A stretch of 64,000 bases of DNA from positions 1-64,000 of the forward strand of contig NZ_JANQTA010000018.1 of NCBI RefSeq assembly GCF_028278985.1. The letters are read 5' to 3'. The position numbers and the translations under genes are program-made. The notes under the pieces are model-generated. The model did no database searches and was not told the DNA's origin. It was given only the letters and a program-made list of their open reading frames with translations. Positions 8,645 to 17,556 of this stretch are shown here, piece after piece (position 1 is the first letter of the stretch; every line of letters starts with the position of its first letter). This DNA comes from Candidatus Nitrosopumilus sp. GTDB taxonomy: Archaea; Thermoproteota; Nitrososphaeria; Nitrososphaerales; Nitrosopumilaceae.

Positions 8645-9672
8645 AAAATGAAGAAAAAAAATCAGATAGCATAGAACGTTGGGTTTTTGAGATATCTGAT
8701 TTTGCATCTAATGTGAAATGGTCTTATGATGGAATGTTTGTAGCAGTTGCATTAGTTTCAGGACCGATTAAGATTTTTAATTCCAAAAATGGTGAAGAAA
8801 AAACTTTGGACGGTCATGAATTTGGAACCATGGAAATTAGCTGGTCTCCTGATAATTCCAAACTAGCATCTGTAGGACAAGATGGTCATGTCAAGATTTG
8901 GAATGTTAAAACCCAAAAAATTACCAAGACATTGAAAGGAGGTTCTCAGTGGGTTGAGCATGTGTCTTGGTCTCCTAATGGCGATTATATTGCATCTGCA
9001 GCAGGTAAGATTCTAAAAATTTGGAGTTCAGATGGTAATCTGTTTCAAGAATACAAGGAACATCCAAGTACTATTACTGCATTTCAATGGAATGCAAATG
9101 GTACCGAGATTGCAACTACATCTTATGGAAAAATTTTGATTTTTCTAATTGGTGTAGATGAACCTAAGACAACCTTACCTTATCCAAGCTCTTTGGTATC
9201 TTTGTCTTGGCATTCAAGTGGAAAATGGATTGTTGCTGGTACACAAGAAGGTTCACTGGGTGGTTGGGAGTTACCCCCTACGGATGATTCACATTTTGAA
9301 ATAAATGGATACGAGACAAAAGTGACTCATTTATCTTGGAGTAAAAATGGAAGAAACCTTGCCTCTGCCGGAGGTAGCATGATTGTGATTTGGGATTTTT
9401 CAGGTAAGGGGCCAGAAGGAAAAGAGGCTAAAGTTCTTAGAGATGATAGAAGAATTACACAAATGTCTTACCAAAATAATGGAGATCTTTTAGTTTCTGG
9501 TACTAAGGATGGCTCGATTCTATTTTGGAGACCAACAGTTCCTGAAAAACCAAGACTTGTCTTTGAAGTGGATGGAGCAATAAGCCAATTAGAATGGTCA
9601 AAGGATGGTTCTTCTCTTGTAGTGTGCAGTGAAGATGGCAAAGTAAGAATTTGGAAATCACCTAGAGGTTAA
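8632..9672 (+). CDS. WD40-repeat beta-propeller protein
   Basis: 346 residues made of about seven WD40 units, each with a variant of the LxWSPDGxxLASxGxDGxVxIW pattern (for instance near residues 60-93, 98-135 and 300-345). It has no signal peptide or membrane segment, so it is probably a cytosolic scaffold. It overlaps the cobW stop by 13 nt and is 9 nt before the siroheme synthase gene, so the three are likely translated from one mRNA. The partner is not known; the position suggests a role with the CobW GTPase. Confidence 0.85.
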   Translation: MSNLKNEEKKSDSIERWVFEISDFASNVKWSYDGMFVAVALVSGPIKIFNSKNGEEKTLDGHEFGTMEISWSPDNSKLASVGQDGHVKIWNVKTQKITKTLKGGSQWVEHVSWSPNGDYIASAAGKILKIWSSDGNLFQEYKEHPSTITAFQWNANGTEIATTSYGKILIFLIGVDEPKTTLPYPSSLVSLSWHSSGKWIVAGTQEGSLGGWELPPTDDSHFEINGYETKVTHLSWSKNGRNLASAGGSMIVIWDFSGKGPEGKEAKVLRDDRRITQMSYQNNGDLLVSGTKDGSILFWRPTVPEKPRLVFEVDGAISQLEWSKDGSSLVVCSEDGKVRIWKSPRG

Positions 9673-9680
9673 GTGAAAAA

Positions 9681-10340
9681 ATGATTGTTGATTTGGATCT
9701 AAAGGGAGGTCACGTAATTCTCATTGGAAGTGGTTTTGAAGGAATGTTGAAGTTAAAATCACTACTAACACAAGATTGTAAGATTTTGGTTTTCAGTGAA
9801 GAATCCAATAAAGAAATTCAGAAATATGTTAAACAAAAAAAGATTACTTTTAAGAAATTGAAAATAAAAAATTTGGATTTTTTAGAAAAATATGACCCAG
9901 TTATGATAATGGCTACAACTGAAGATAAAGAACTTAATAGAAAAATTTACGAAAAGGCAAAAGCCATGAATTGTTATGGTTATACAGTAGATGATCCATC
10001 ATTCAGTGATTTTTCTCATCCATCACTTATCAACATAGAAAACTTGGTGCAAATTGCAATATCTACTAAGGGAAAAAGCCCAATAATGTCAAAAAAGATA
10101 AGAATTGAATCAGAAAAAATCTTTAAAAAAATAATAAAAAAAGAATATCTGAACTACATTCGAATTCATGAATATGCTAGGGATCTGGCTAAAACGAAAA
10201 TTCAAACTGCCGATGAGCGAAGAGAATTCATGTATAGCCTGATGGATGATAAGAAACTCAATCGAAGTCTAAAAACAGGAAAACTAGCTGACGCAAAAAA
10301 GCAAATCAAAGTACTGTTTGATTTGTGGGTACAAAATTAG
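9681..10340 (+). CDS. Precorrin-2 dehydrogenase / siroheme synthase N-terminal (Met8/CysG-B type)
   Basis: 219 residues. An N-terminal Rossmann fold has GGHVILIGSGFEG, slightly diverged from the usual GGGxVA, then the family's VDDPSFSDFSHPSL segment (about residues 107-120) and ISTKGKSPIMSKKIR near 132-147. The C-terminal third is helical and basic. The reaction is NAD-dependent oxidation of precorrin-2 to sirohydrochlorin, and Met8-type members also insert Fe. A siroheme-dependent reductase (32.7 kb) and a CbiX-type chelatase (42.9 kb) are in the same window, so the pathway toward siroheme is plausible. Confidence 0.85.
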   Translation: MIVDLDLKGGHVILIGSGFEGMLKLKSLLTQDCKILVFSEESNKEIQKYVKQKKITFKKLKIKNLDFLEKYDPVMIMATTEDKELNRKIYEKAKAMNCYGYTVDDPSFSDFSHPSLINIENLVQIAISTKGKSPIMSKKIRIESEKIFKKIIKKEYLNYIRIHEYARDLAKTKIQTADERREFMYSLMDDKKLNRSLKTGKLADAKKQIKVLFDLWVQN

Positions 10341-10397
10341 TTTATCTTCTTGAAATTGACATTCAAGTTTTGTATTAAATAAAAAAAGAACAAGTGG

Positions 10398-10478
10398 TTA
10401 TCCACAAGTACAATTACAACTATTGTCATTGTTACATGAACTGCCACATGTGCAAGTACATTTACATTCGTCTGTCAT
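10398..10478 (-). CDS. 26-residue metallothionein-like Cys-rich peptide
   Basis: From ATG 10478 to TAA 10398 the peptide has 8 cysteines in 26 residues, arranged CxCxCxC, then x3, C, x5, CxCxC. That is the density and spacing of a metallothionein, though it matches no family I can name. A GGAGGTG Shine-Dalgarno stretch lies 4-6 nt before this ATG, which decides the start over an in-frame ATG at 10496 that would add six residues. It is divergent from an HxlR-type regulator, with palindromic DNA between them. It probably binds Cu(I), Zn(II) or another soft metal in the cytoplasm. Confidence 0.7.
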   Translation of the reverse strand: MTDECKCTCTCGSSCNNDNSCNCTCG

Positions 10479-10500
10479 GCCTTCACCTCCACTCATTTTC

Positions 10501-10556
10501 CTATAGTAACTATAGAAAGTTAAGTTAATAAACAGTCAAGTGTCAATAACTATAGT
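10501..10556. promoter_or_regulatory. Palindromic operator candidates between metallothionein-like gene and HxlR regulator
   Basis: CTATAGTAACTATAG (10501-10515) is a perfect inverted repeat of 7-bp arms around one base. A second self-complementary ACTATAGT occurs at 10549-10556. The repeated core matches a dimeric winged-helix regulator, and the two sites lie within about 25 nt of the two divergent starts. They could be TATA-overlapping operators for the gene pair. Confidence 0.5.
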
Positions 10557-10574
10557 AGGTTAGGTTTTGTTAAG

Positions 10575-10982
10575 TTGCCACGAATTATAGATTTTCTACC
10601 AGAAACTTGCAAAAATGAACCAATTGATAATACTTTTAGAATTATTGGCAAAAAATTTACTATTCATATTCTACGAAACATGGTGATACTTGATCAAAAC
10701 AGGTTTAACGAATTACTAAATTCAATTGAAGGGATTAACCCTAACACATTATCTGCTAGATTACGTGAAATGGAGAAAGAACGATTAATTGAAAAAAATA
10801 TCACAAAAGGCAATCCTGTCAAAATCGAATACTCGTTAACCAATAAAGGAAGAGCACTTCAACCTATCTTAGAAGAGATGGCAAAATTTTCAATGAAATT
10901 TTGTTGCGATGATATTTTTAAAGACGCAAAGCCTCGTACGTTTAAACAGGTCTATGGAAACACCTTGCCAATAATTGACTAG
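10575..10982 (+). CDS. HxlR-family winged-helix transcription regulator
   Basis: 135 residues from a TTG start. The HxlR/DUF24 pattern is clear: an early Cys (residue 12), GKKFTIHILRNM, the recognition region NPNTLSARLREMEKERLIEK (about residues 56-75), and a wing followed by LTNKGRALQPIL. Extra cysteines at residues 110-111 (FCCDD) are not typical and could sense thiols or metal. Family members act as dimers, and the N-terminal Cys is often the redox switch. Its neighbour is a Cys-rich peptide on the opposite strand, so the regulator probably controls that gene and itself. Confidence 0.82.
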   Translation: MPRIIDFLPETCKNEPIDNTFRIIGKKFTIHILRNMVILDQNRFNELLNSIEGINPNTLSARLREMEKERLIEKNITKGNPVKIEYSLTNKGRALQPILEEMAKFSMKFCCDDIFKDAKPRTFKQVYGNTLPIID

Positions 10983-10995
10983 AACAACTCAAAAA

Positions 10996-11958
10996 TTATT
11001 TTCTTAATTTGGACAGTAATGCTGAATAAATGAAAGGCAAAATTGTTGTAACTTCTGCATGTAGTGTTGATTGTCTGGCTTTCTGAGTTACTTTACCCCA
11101 GGAAATTGCTTCTCTGACTAGTGCACCACTAAGACTTCCATCAAATTCTTGAGCAGTTGTTATGTAAAATGCATAATCCAGTCCTTCTCTGTATTGATTC
11201 CACCATAATGTGTGATGTTTTGAAATTCCTCCCCCAATCATGAATGCTCCTGATTTTTCGGCTTTGAAAATATATCCTGAAAGCAAATCTGCATCTCCTG
11301 CCATGTTTAATTTGAAATCATTATGTTTTTGTGTAAATAACCAAATCTGACTTCCAACTGCCCCATCCATTATTCCTGGAACAACTACGCTAACGTCATT
11401 TTTGTATGCCCAATAAAGAAATGAGTCCTCGCCAAGATGCTTGCCAATCATCTTACAAATTTCAGCAGTATTCATTTCTTTTACTCCATTTTGATACTCT
11501 TCTTCTAAAAATGCCTGCATCTTTTCTTCAATTAATGGACCGTAACTATCCATTGGAACTAGAACGTTTCCTAGTCTGTGGATATTTTGATCAGCTAACT
11601 CATTATCATCCATTGTAAATGCACCTTCCTTGTAATGTGAAAAATGCCTTGCAATGTCATGATCTAGTGCTCCACATGTAGTAATTGCAACATCAAACCA
11701 CTTGTTTTTGATCATGTCTTTGATAATTCCTCTAAGTCCAGTTGATACTACAGCTCCTACAAATGACACAAATTTCAAACACTTTTCATCTGAAATCATT
11801 TTTGTTAAAATCTCTAATCCATCAGATAGATTGACTGATTCAAATCCTCCTGATTGGGACAACTCTTCAAATATTTTTTCAATTGGAGTGTCTGAATTGA
11901 TTTGGATATCTTTTACAGGACGACCGGGATCTATCATGATCTTCTTCGTTGAATCCAA
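10996..11958 (-). CDS. dys: Deoxyhypusine synthase
   Basis: Up to 320 residues from a TTG at 11958; an in-frame ATG at 11937 gives a start (MIDPGRPVKDI) that fits the family better. The C-terminal catalytic block is well kept: a glycine-rich GGGISKHH with the active-site lysine, YAFYITTAQEFDGSLSGA and EAISWGKV. The enzyme moves the aminobutyl group of spermidine to a lysine of aIF5A using NAD. Related agmatine- or homospermidine-type enzymes share the fold, but the KHH context supports true DHS. Confidence 0.9.
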   Translation of the reverse strand: MDSTKKIMIDPGRPVKDIQINSDTPIEKIFEELSQSGGFESVNLSDGLEILTKMISDEKCLKFVSFVGAVVSTGLRGIIKDMIKNKWFDVAITTCGALDHDIARHFSHYKEGAFTMDDNELADQNIHRLGNVLVPMDSYGPLIEEKMQAFLEEEYQNGVKEMNTAEICKMIGKHLGEDSFLYWAYKNDVSVVVPGIMDGAVGSQIWLFTQKHNDFKLNMAGDADLLSGYIFKAEKSGAFMIGGGISKHHTLWWNQYREGLDYAFYITTAQEFDGSLSGALVREAISWGKVTQKARQSTLHAEVTTILPFIYSALLSKLRK

Positions 11959-12031
11959 CTATAAAATCCTGCCTTAAACTTTGTAATCCTCCAAGAAAAC
12001 TTTAAACCCGCCCAATAACACCAAATTTCGA

Positions 12032-13126
12032 ATGTCAGGTAGAATCAAGGTTGGTTTAGTAGGAATAGGAAATTGTTTTTCTGGTTTAATTCAAGGAATT
12101 GAATATTATCGTAAAAATCCATCACAAGAAGTAATTGGAATTATTCATGACAAGTTAGCAGGTTATGGAATTCATGACATTGACTTTGTCTGTGGATTTG
12201 ATGTAGGTGAAAATAAAGTTGGAAAACCAATCAATGAAGCTATCTATGAGTATCCAAACATGGTTGACTGGATTCCAAAAGATGACATGCCAAAAACAGA
12301 TGCCAAAGTCTTTGAAAGTCCAGTTTTAGATGGAGTCGGATTGTGGGTTGAAAATAGAGTCAAACCAATCAAGAGCGAAAAATCTGATGAACAAATTGCT
12401 GAAGAGGCTAAAAAAATAATCAAGGATACTGGTGCAGAAATTATTGTATCTTATTTGCCAGTAGGTTCAGACAAAGTAACCCAGTTCTGGGCACAAGTTT
12501 GTCTTGATACAAACACTGCTTTTGTTAATTGCATTCCTTCCTTTATTGCATCAGACCCAGAATGGGCCAAAAAGTTTGAAGAGAAAAACATTCCGTGTAT
12601 TGGTGATGATATCAAAGGACAAGTCGGTGCTACAATTGTTCACAGAACATTAGCAAAACTTTGTAATGATAGAGGAACAAAGATTGAAAAAACATACCAA
12701 ATCAATGTTGGAGGCAACACTGATTTCCTAAACATGAAAGAACAAGACCGATTGGTCTCAAAGAAAATTTCAAAGACTGAAAGTGTTCAGAGTCAACTGG
12801 ATGAGAGATTAGATGATGATCAAATCTATGTCGGACCTTCTGACTTTATTCCATTTTTGGGGAATACAAAATTGATGTTTATGAGAATTGAAGGACGCCA
12901 ATGGGCAAACATACCATACAATATGGAAGTTCGTCTAGATGTTGATGATAAGGCAAACTCTGCTGGTATTGTAATTGATGCAGTTAGATTGGCAAAGATT
13001 GCACTTGATAGAGGTGTAGGCGGCCCAATCAAACCTGCTAGTGCATATCTGATGAAACATCCAATTGAACAAACATCTGATGTTGCAGCAAAACAAGCTT
13101 GTGAAAAGTTTGTAGCAGGCGAATAA
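12032..13126 (+). CDS. ino1: myo-Inositol-1-phosphate synthase
   Basis: 364 residues, the length of archaeal/actinobacterial INO1. It has GLVGIGNCFSGLIQGI as the NAD fold, the GFDVGENKVGKP region, the SYLPVGS and GDDIKGQVGATIVHR segments, and NVGGNTDFLNM with the lysine-rich SKKISKT stretch. It turns glucose-6-phosphate into inositol-1-phosphate for archaeal inositol lipids. A CTTTAAA element about 30 nt upstream of the ATG fits a TATA box with a nearly leaderless transcript. It abuts the convergent nitrilase gene with no spacer. Confidence 0.94.
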   Translation: MSGRIKVGLVGIGNCFSGLIQGIEYYRKNPSQEVIGIIHDKLAGYGIHDIDFVCGFDVGENKVGKPINEAIYEYPNMVDWIPKDDMPKTDAKVFESPVLDGVGLWVENRVKPIKSEKSDEQIAEEAKKIIKDTGAEIIVSYLPVGSDKVTQFWAQVCLDTNTAFVNCIPSFIASDPEWAKKFEEKNIPCIGDDIKGQVGATIVHRTLAKLCNDRGTKIEKTYQINVGGNTDFLNMKEQDRLVSKKISKTESVQSQLDERLDDDQIYVGPSDFIPFLGNTKLMFMRIEGRQWANIPYNMEVRLDVDDKANSAGIVIDAVRLAKIALDRGVGGPIKPASAYLMKHPIEQTSDVAAKQACEKFVAGE

Positions 13127-13858
13127 TCACTTAAAATTATTAGAATCAGAAAATCTCTTCTTTCTGCTTTTGACTAGTTTATCTAGATTGAAATCTTTTA
13201 CAATCTGATTTTCTCCTTTCAGTTTTGTTACCTTTGTGTTGACAACTTTATTTTTTTCAGACAAATCTATCATAATGCTTTGTCCTCCAAACCTTCTATT
13301 CTCTACATTTGCAGCCAGAATTGGAATTCTATTCTCCAATGCTCTTACCTGAACATACATGTGCCATGGTTCTATTCCTCGTCTAACAATTCTGCTGGGT
13401 GAGAGTAGAATCTGCGCTCCTTTTTTGGCCAAAGCGTTTGCTACCTTTGGAAAGACCATGTCATAACAAATTATGATGCCAAATTTACAGGCAGTTTTGA
13501 AGATTTTAGCCTCTTTTCCAGGCTTGACTGTGTCAATTTCATAGTCAAAAGGATGGATTTTCTTCTGATGCCCTATGATGTCTCCTTTGGGTCCAATTAC
13601 TGGGGATATGATATGTGTGACATTTTTTGTGTAAAATGCACCTGGAATAATCGTCATGCCATAGTCCTTTGCTATTTTTTTGAATTGAGCAAATTCTGAA
13701 TCAAAATCTGAAATAATATTGTTTTTGAGCCACTGCTCTGGCAGGCATACAATTTCGGTTTCTTTCTTGCCTAGTTTTTGCAAGATATTTGCAACCTTGG
13801 ATATTCCAATTTCATTTGTAGAATAGTTTACAGTCTGAACCATTCCTATCTTTGGCAT
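13127..13858 (-). CDS. Carbon-nitrogen (nitrilase-superfamily) hydrolase
   Basis: 243 residues, slightly shorter than most omega-amidase-like members (about 260-275). The Glu-Lys-Cys triad is visible: the Glu in VCLPEQW (near residue 41), the Lys in HQKKIHPFD (near 100), and the Cys in IIICYDMVFP (near 128). It cleaves an amide C-N bond; the substrate is not readable. The C-terminal tail is basic (KSRKKRF). It starts at ATG 13858. Confidence 0.85.
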   Translation of the reverse strand: MPKIGMVQTVNYSTNEIGISKVANILQKLGKKETEIVCLPEQWLKNNIISDFDSEFAQFKKIAKDYGMTIIPGAFYTKNVTHIISPVIGPKGDIIGHQKKIHPFDYEIDTVKPGKEAKIFKTACKFGIIICYDMVFPKVANALAKKGAQILLSPSRIVRRGIEPWHMYVQVRALENRIPILAANVENRRFGGQSIMIDLSEKNKVVNTKVTKLKGENQIVKDFNLDKLVKSRKKRFSDSNNFK

Positions 13859-14031
13859 GTAATAACAAAATCAACTTCATAATTATAAGTAGGCATGAAT
13901 AGTCGATCACTTTTGATTTCAGTATAACCACCACTACGAAAAATATCATAATACAACAAGAAAAATTATGCAATTATGTCAACTAAACTTGTTAACCATC
14001 GATTATCCTACATAAAGTGAAATTATTCCTA

Positions 14032-17000
14032 TTGGTTCATGTTAAAAAAGTCGAGATCTTCGGTTTCAAATCATTTGGATTCAAAAATACTACTGTAAAT
14101 TTTGAACCTGGCCTAGTATCGATCTCAGGGCCTAATGGTTCAGGAAAAAGTAACATCTTGGATGCCATTATTTTTGCAATGGGTGAAAACAAACCCAAAG
14201 TTATGAGAGTTGACAAATTACGTTCATTGATTCATGATATTGAGGGTACTAGACGCGGACCAAAAATGGCTCGTTCCAGTGTACACTTTGATAATTCTGA
14301 TAGAAAAATTCCAGTTGACTCTGATATTGTAGAAATTACAAGAGAACTTGATGAGCAAGGTGATAACACATACTATCTAAACAAAAAGAAAACTAATCGA
14401 AGTCATATCCTTGATCTCCTTGATATGGCAAATGCCGGATTGGGCCAACTCAATGCTGTCCAACAAGGAACTGTGACAAGAATCTCTGAATTTACTTCTG
14501 AAGAAAAAAGAAAGACAATCGAAGATTTGATTGGTCTATCTTACTTTGATGAAAAAAAGACAGAGGCTGTAAAACAGCTAGATGAAGCTGATAGAAGATT
14601 GGAGATTGCTCTTGCAAAAATGGGAGAAATCAAGAAAAGAATTGATGAGCTTGAAGAAGAACGTAACCAAAAACTCCGTCATGATGTGCTTGAGCGTGAA
14701 TTAAACAGGTACAAAGCAATTTCTGCTGCAAACAGAATGAAGGTAATTTCTGCTCAAAAATCTACTAAAGAAGGAACACTACGTGAAATTATTTCTGAAG
14801 TCACAAAATTAGATGATGAGAGAAAGACTTTGAGAACTGAAATTGAATCCTTGGAAACTGAAAAATCAAAATTAATGGCAGAGGCAAATGATTACACTCA
14901 AGCTAAAGCTGCACTTGATTCAGAAATCAGTTCTGCAATGGAACAATATGAAATTGATAACAGTGCAATTTCTGCATCTAAGAAAAGAGTTGAACAAATA
15001 GAAAATAGAATTCCTGAAATAAAATTAGAACTTGATGGAATTCACAATGCACGAAGTGATATCGATACACAAATTTTAAAAATTAAAGAATCAATTGATG
15101 AAACAAATGTAAAGAAAGATAAAATTAATGATGACATGGAAGTTGTTGATTCACAAAGAAATAAAATTCTTACAGAACAATCTGAAGCTGCAGCAAAAAA
15201 GTCAGAAATTGATAACAAAATTCAATCTCTTACTGATCAATTGAACTCTGCAAAACTAAAGTTATCAAAAATTCAACATGAAAAAGATGAATCTGAAATA
15301 AAAATCAAAACAAATTCAGAAAAGTTTACTGACATTGAAAATGATGTTGTAAAGCTAACTGGTTATAGGGATCAACTTGAATCTATGGTTAAAAATCATG
15401 ATGCAACAATTGTAGAATTAAAATCAAGAATTAAAAAATTACACATACGAAAATCCAAAATTAATAATGACATGGATGAACTATCCTTAATACTAGAAAA
15501 ATCAAGTAAGGCCGCAACACAATATGAATCAAAAATAAAAACTGTCAAAGGTTTCATGCATGAAGATTATACTGTTGCAAAATTAAAAGAAGATGCTGAT
15601 AAACTTGGAATAGAAGGTTTAGTTTATGAAATGATTTCTTGGGATAAGAAATACGAGCGTTCTGTCCTAGCTGTTAGTTCTGATTGGATAAAGGCAATTG
15701 TCGTAAAAGACTTTGCAACATTGTTGGGAATTGCAGAAGTTGCTCGTGGTAAAAAATTACCAAAATTAAAAATCATACCTCTTGATGCAATTCCAAAATT
15801 CAAATTGGATTTGCCCAAGGAATCAGGGGTTTTAGGCGTGCTTTCTGACTATGTAAAGTGTAATGATGCCTATTCTGCACTCAAAACCTTCTTGTTTGGA
15901 AATATTGTCCTTACTGAAACTCGTGAATCAGCATATGCAGTTTCTCAAAATGGATACAAAGCAGTAACTATGGATGGTGAATATTTTGAGGCAAAAGGAG
16001 GAACTGTTGTAATTGATATTAATTCAAAGATTTCAAAACTTACAAAATTAATTTCTATGAGTGGTGATATTGATGGCTTATTCCAATCTATAGGTATTAT
16101 CAAAAAATATCTTCAAAAGAAAAAATACTCTCTAAAGAAATTAGAAGATTCTATCCAGTCTTATTCTGAAAGATTATCTATATCTGAAAAATCTCTTACT
16201 TCAACTAATGAAAATTATTCTAATTTGAAATCAAGAATCACTTCAGCCCAAACCATGAAAGAGCAATTAAAACAAAGAATTTCTGAATTAAAATCTAGAA
16301 ATGATTCTATTGATTCTGAAGTCTTGACAAATGAATCTCATGTAGACTCGTTAAATGAAAGAATAACAATCATGGAAGAAAATTACGCTAGCGGTGAACA
16401 GACAAGAATAGCAAATGAACTTTCAAAAATCAATCTAAAGAAAGCTAATGTTGAGAAACTCTACACTACAATTATGAACGAATTTAGAGATAAATCCGCA
16501 CAATTAACAACTTTGCAAACCCAAGATAACCGAGAACAATCACAATCTAATCGTCTTCATGATGAAGAAAACTCACTAAATTCTGAAAAACAGGAACTGC
16601 AAACAAAAATTCAAGAGCTAGAAACACAAAAAGAATCTAAAAATGAAGTTTTGGTTCAATTAAGAGAAAAAGAACAAGAACTCATTGAAACATCTGGTTC
16701 TTCTATTGGACAACTAAAAGAATTTGATGACAAATTAAAAACATTGACTGATCAAGACCGTGACCTTACTAAACAAATTAACACGCTAGAAAGGCAATCT
16801 GATTCTCTTAATCGTGATTTGAAAGATTTGATAGAAAATGAGGCTAAATTACAGCAAATTTTGACGGCATTTGGATTTGACAAAGATATGGAAACCTTTG
16901 ATGTTGATGGAATTGTTCAGGAATTAACTGCAGAACTAAATTCGCTTAATGCACTAAATGCAAAAGCTCCTGAAACATATCTTGAGGTATCTCATGGATA

Positions 17001-17556
17001 CCGTTCAATGTCAACCAGGAAAAATTCACTTGAAGAAGAAAGAAATTCTATTGTTAAATTCATTGAAGATATCGAAAAAGACAAACGTCAAACATTCTTG
17101 GACGCATTTGATAAAGTTGACAAAGAGATCCGATTAATCTTCAACAAGATGACTGGTGGAAATGCTTGGTTAGAATTACAAAATGAAGATGATATTTTCA
17201 ATTCTGGAATATCTTATTTAATACAGTTCCCAAACAAACCGAAAAGAGAATCTACCTCAATTAGTGGTGGTGAAAAAACACTAGCTGCAATTGTCTTTGT
17301 ACTTGCACTTCAAAAATTAAAACCATCTCCATTTTACTTGTTTGATGAAGTTGATGCACACCTTGATGCTCCAAACTCTGAAAGACTATCTAACATTCTA
17401 GAAGAAAGATCAAAAGAAAGTCAATTCATTATGGTTTCATTAAAAGACTCTGTAGTTCAAAAAGCCAAATTGATTTATGGTGTCTTCCCAAAAAATGGTG
17501 TCTCAAATGTTGTGACATACAAAGATAAGCGAATGCCTTCAGTCAAAACAAGCTAG
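14032..17556 (+). CDS. smc: Chromosome segregation protein SMC
   Basis: About 1175 residues. The order is Walker A (GPNGSGKSNILDAI near the N-terminus), a coiled coil to about residue 500, a hinge (about 505-660, with DYTVAKL and a GGTVV segment), a second coiled coil, the signature ISGGEKTLAAIVF and Walker B FYLFDEVDAHLD. There is no ATG; the frame opens with a GTG at 14017, but TTG 14032 gives the usual MVHVKKVEIFGFKSFG opening, so I prefer it. SMC dimers organise and separate chromosomes. No scpA or scpB follows; the next gene is convergent and shares a CTAG that carries both stop codons. Confidence 0.95.
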   Translation: MVHVKKVEIFGFKSFGFKNTTVNFEPGLVSISGPNGSGKSNILDAIIFAMGENKPKVMRVDKLRSLIHDIEGTRRGPKMARSSVHFDNSDRKIPVDSDIVEITRELDEQGDNTYYLNKKKTNRSHILDLLDMANAGLGQLNAVQQGTVTRISEFTSEEKRKTIEDLIGLSYFDEKKTEAVKQLDEADRRLEIALAKMGEIKKRIDELEEERNQKLRHDVLERELNRYKAISAANRMKVISAQKSTKEGTLREIISEVTKLDDERKTLRTEIESLETEKSKLMAEANDYTQAKAALDSEISSAMEQYEIDNSAISASKKRVEQIENRIPEIKLELDGIHNARSDIDTQILKIKESIDETNVKKDKINDDMEVVDSQRNKILTEQSEAAAKKSEIDNKIQSLTDQLNSAKLKLSKIQHEKDESEIKIKTNSEKFTDIENDVVKLTGYRDQLESMVKNHDATIVELKSRIKKLHIRKSKINNDMDELSLILEKSSKAATQYESKIKTVKGFMHEDYTVAKLKEDADKLGIEGLVYEMISWDKKYERSVLAVSSDWIKAIVVKDFATLLGIAEVARGKKLPKLKIIPLDAIPKFKLDLPKESGVLGVLSDYVKCNDAYSALKTFLFGNIVLTETRESAYAVSQNGYKAVTMDGEYFEAKGGTVVIDINSKISKLTKLISMSGDIDGLFQSIGIIKKYLQKKKYSLKKLEDSIQSYSERLSISEKSLTSTNENYSNLKSRITSAQTMKEQLKQRISELKSRNDSIDSEVLTNESHVDSLNERITIMEENYASGEQTRIANELSKINLKKANVEKLYTTIMNEFRDKSAQLTTLQTQDNREQSQSNRLHDEENSLNSEKQELQTKIQELETQKESKNEVLVQLREKEQELIETSGSSIGQLKEFDDKLKTLTDQDRDLTKQINTLERQSDSLNRDLKDLIENEAKLQQILTAFGFDKDMETFDVDGIVQELTAELNSLNALNAKAPETYLEVSHGYRSMSTRKNSLEEERNSIVKFIEDIEKDKRQTFLDAFDKVDKEIRLIFNKMTGGNAWLELQNEDDIFNSGISYLIQFPNKPKRESTSISGGEKTLAAIVFVLALQKLKPSPFYLFDEVDAHLDAPNSERLSNILEERSKESQFIMVSLKDSVVQKAKLIYGVFPKNGVSNVVTYKDKRMPSVKTS

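Noticed and set aside
10996-11958. Homospermidine- or agmatine-type DHS relative
   Set aside because: The catalytic GGG-x-x-KHH context and TAQEFDGS block fit true deoxyhypusine synthase; other types could not be favoured.
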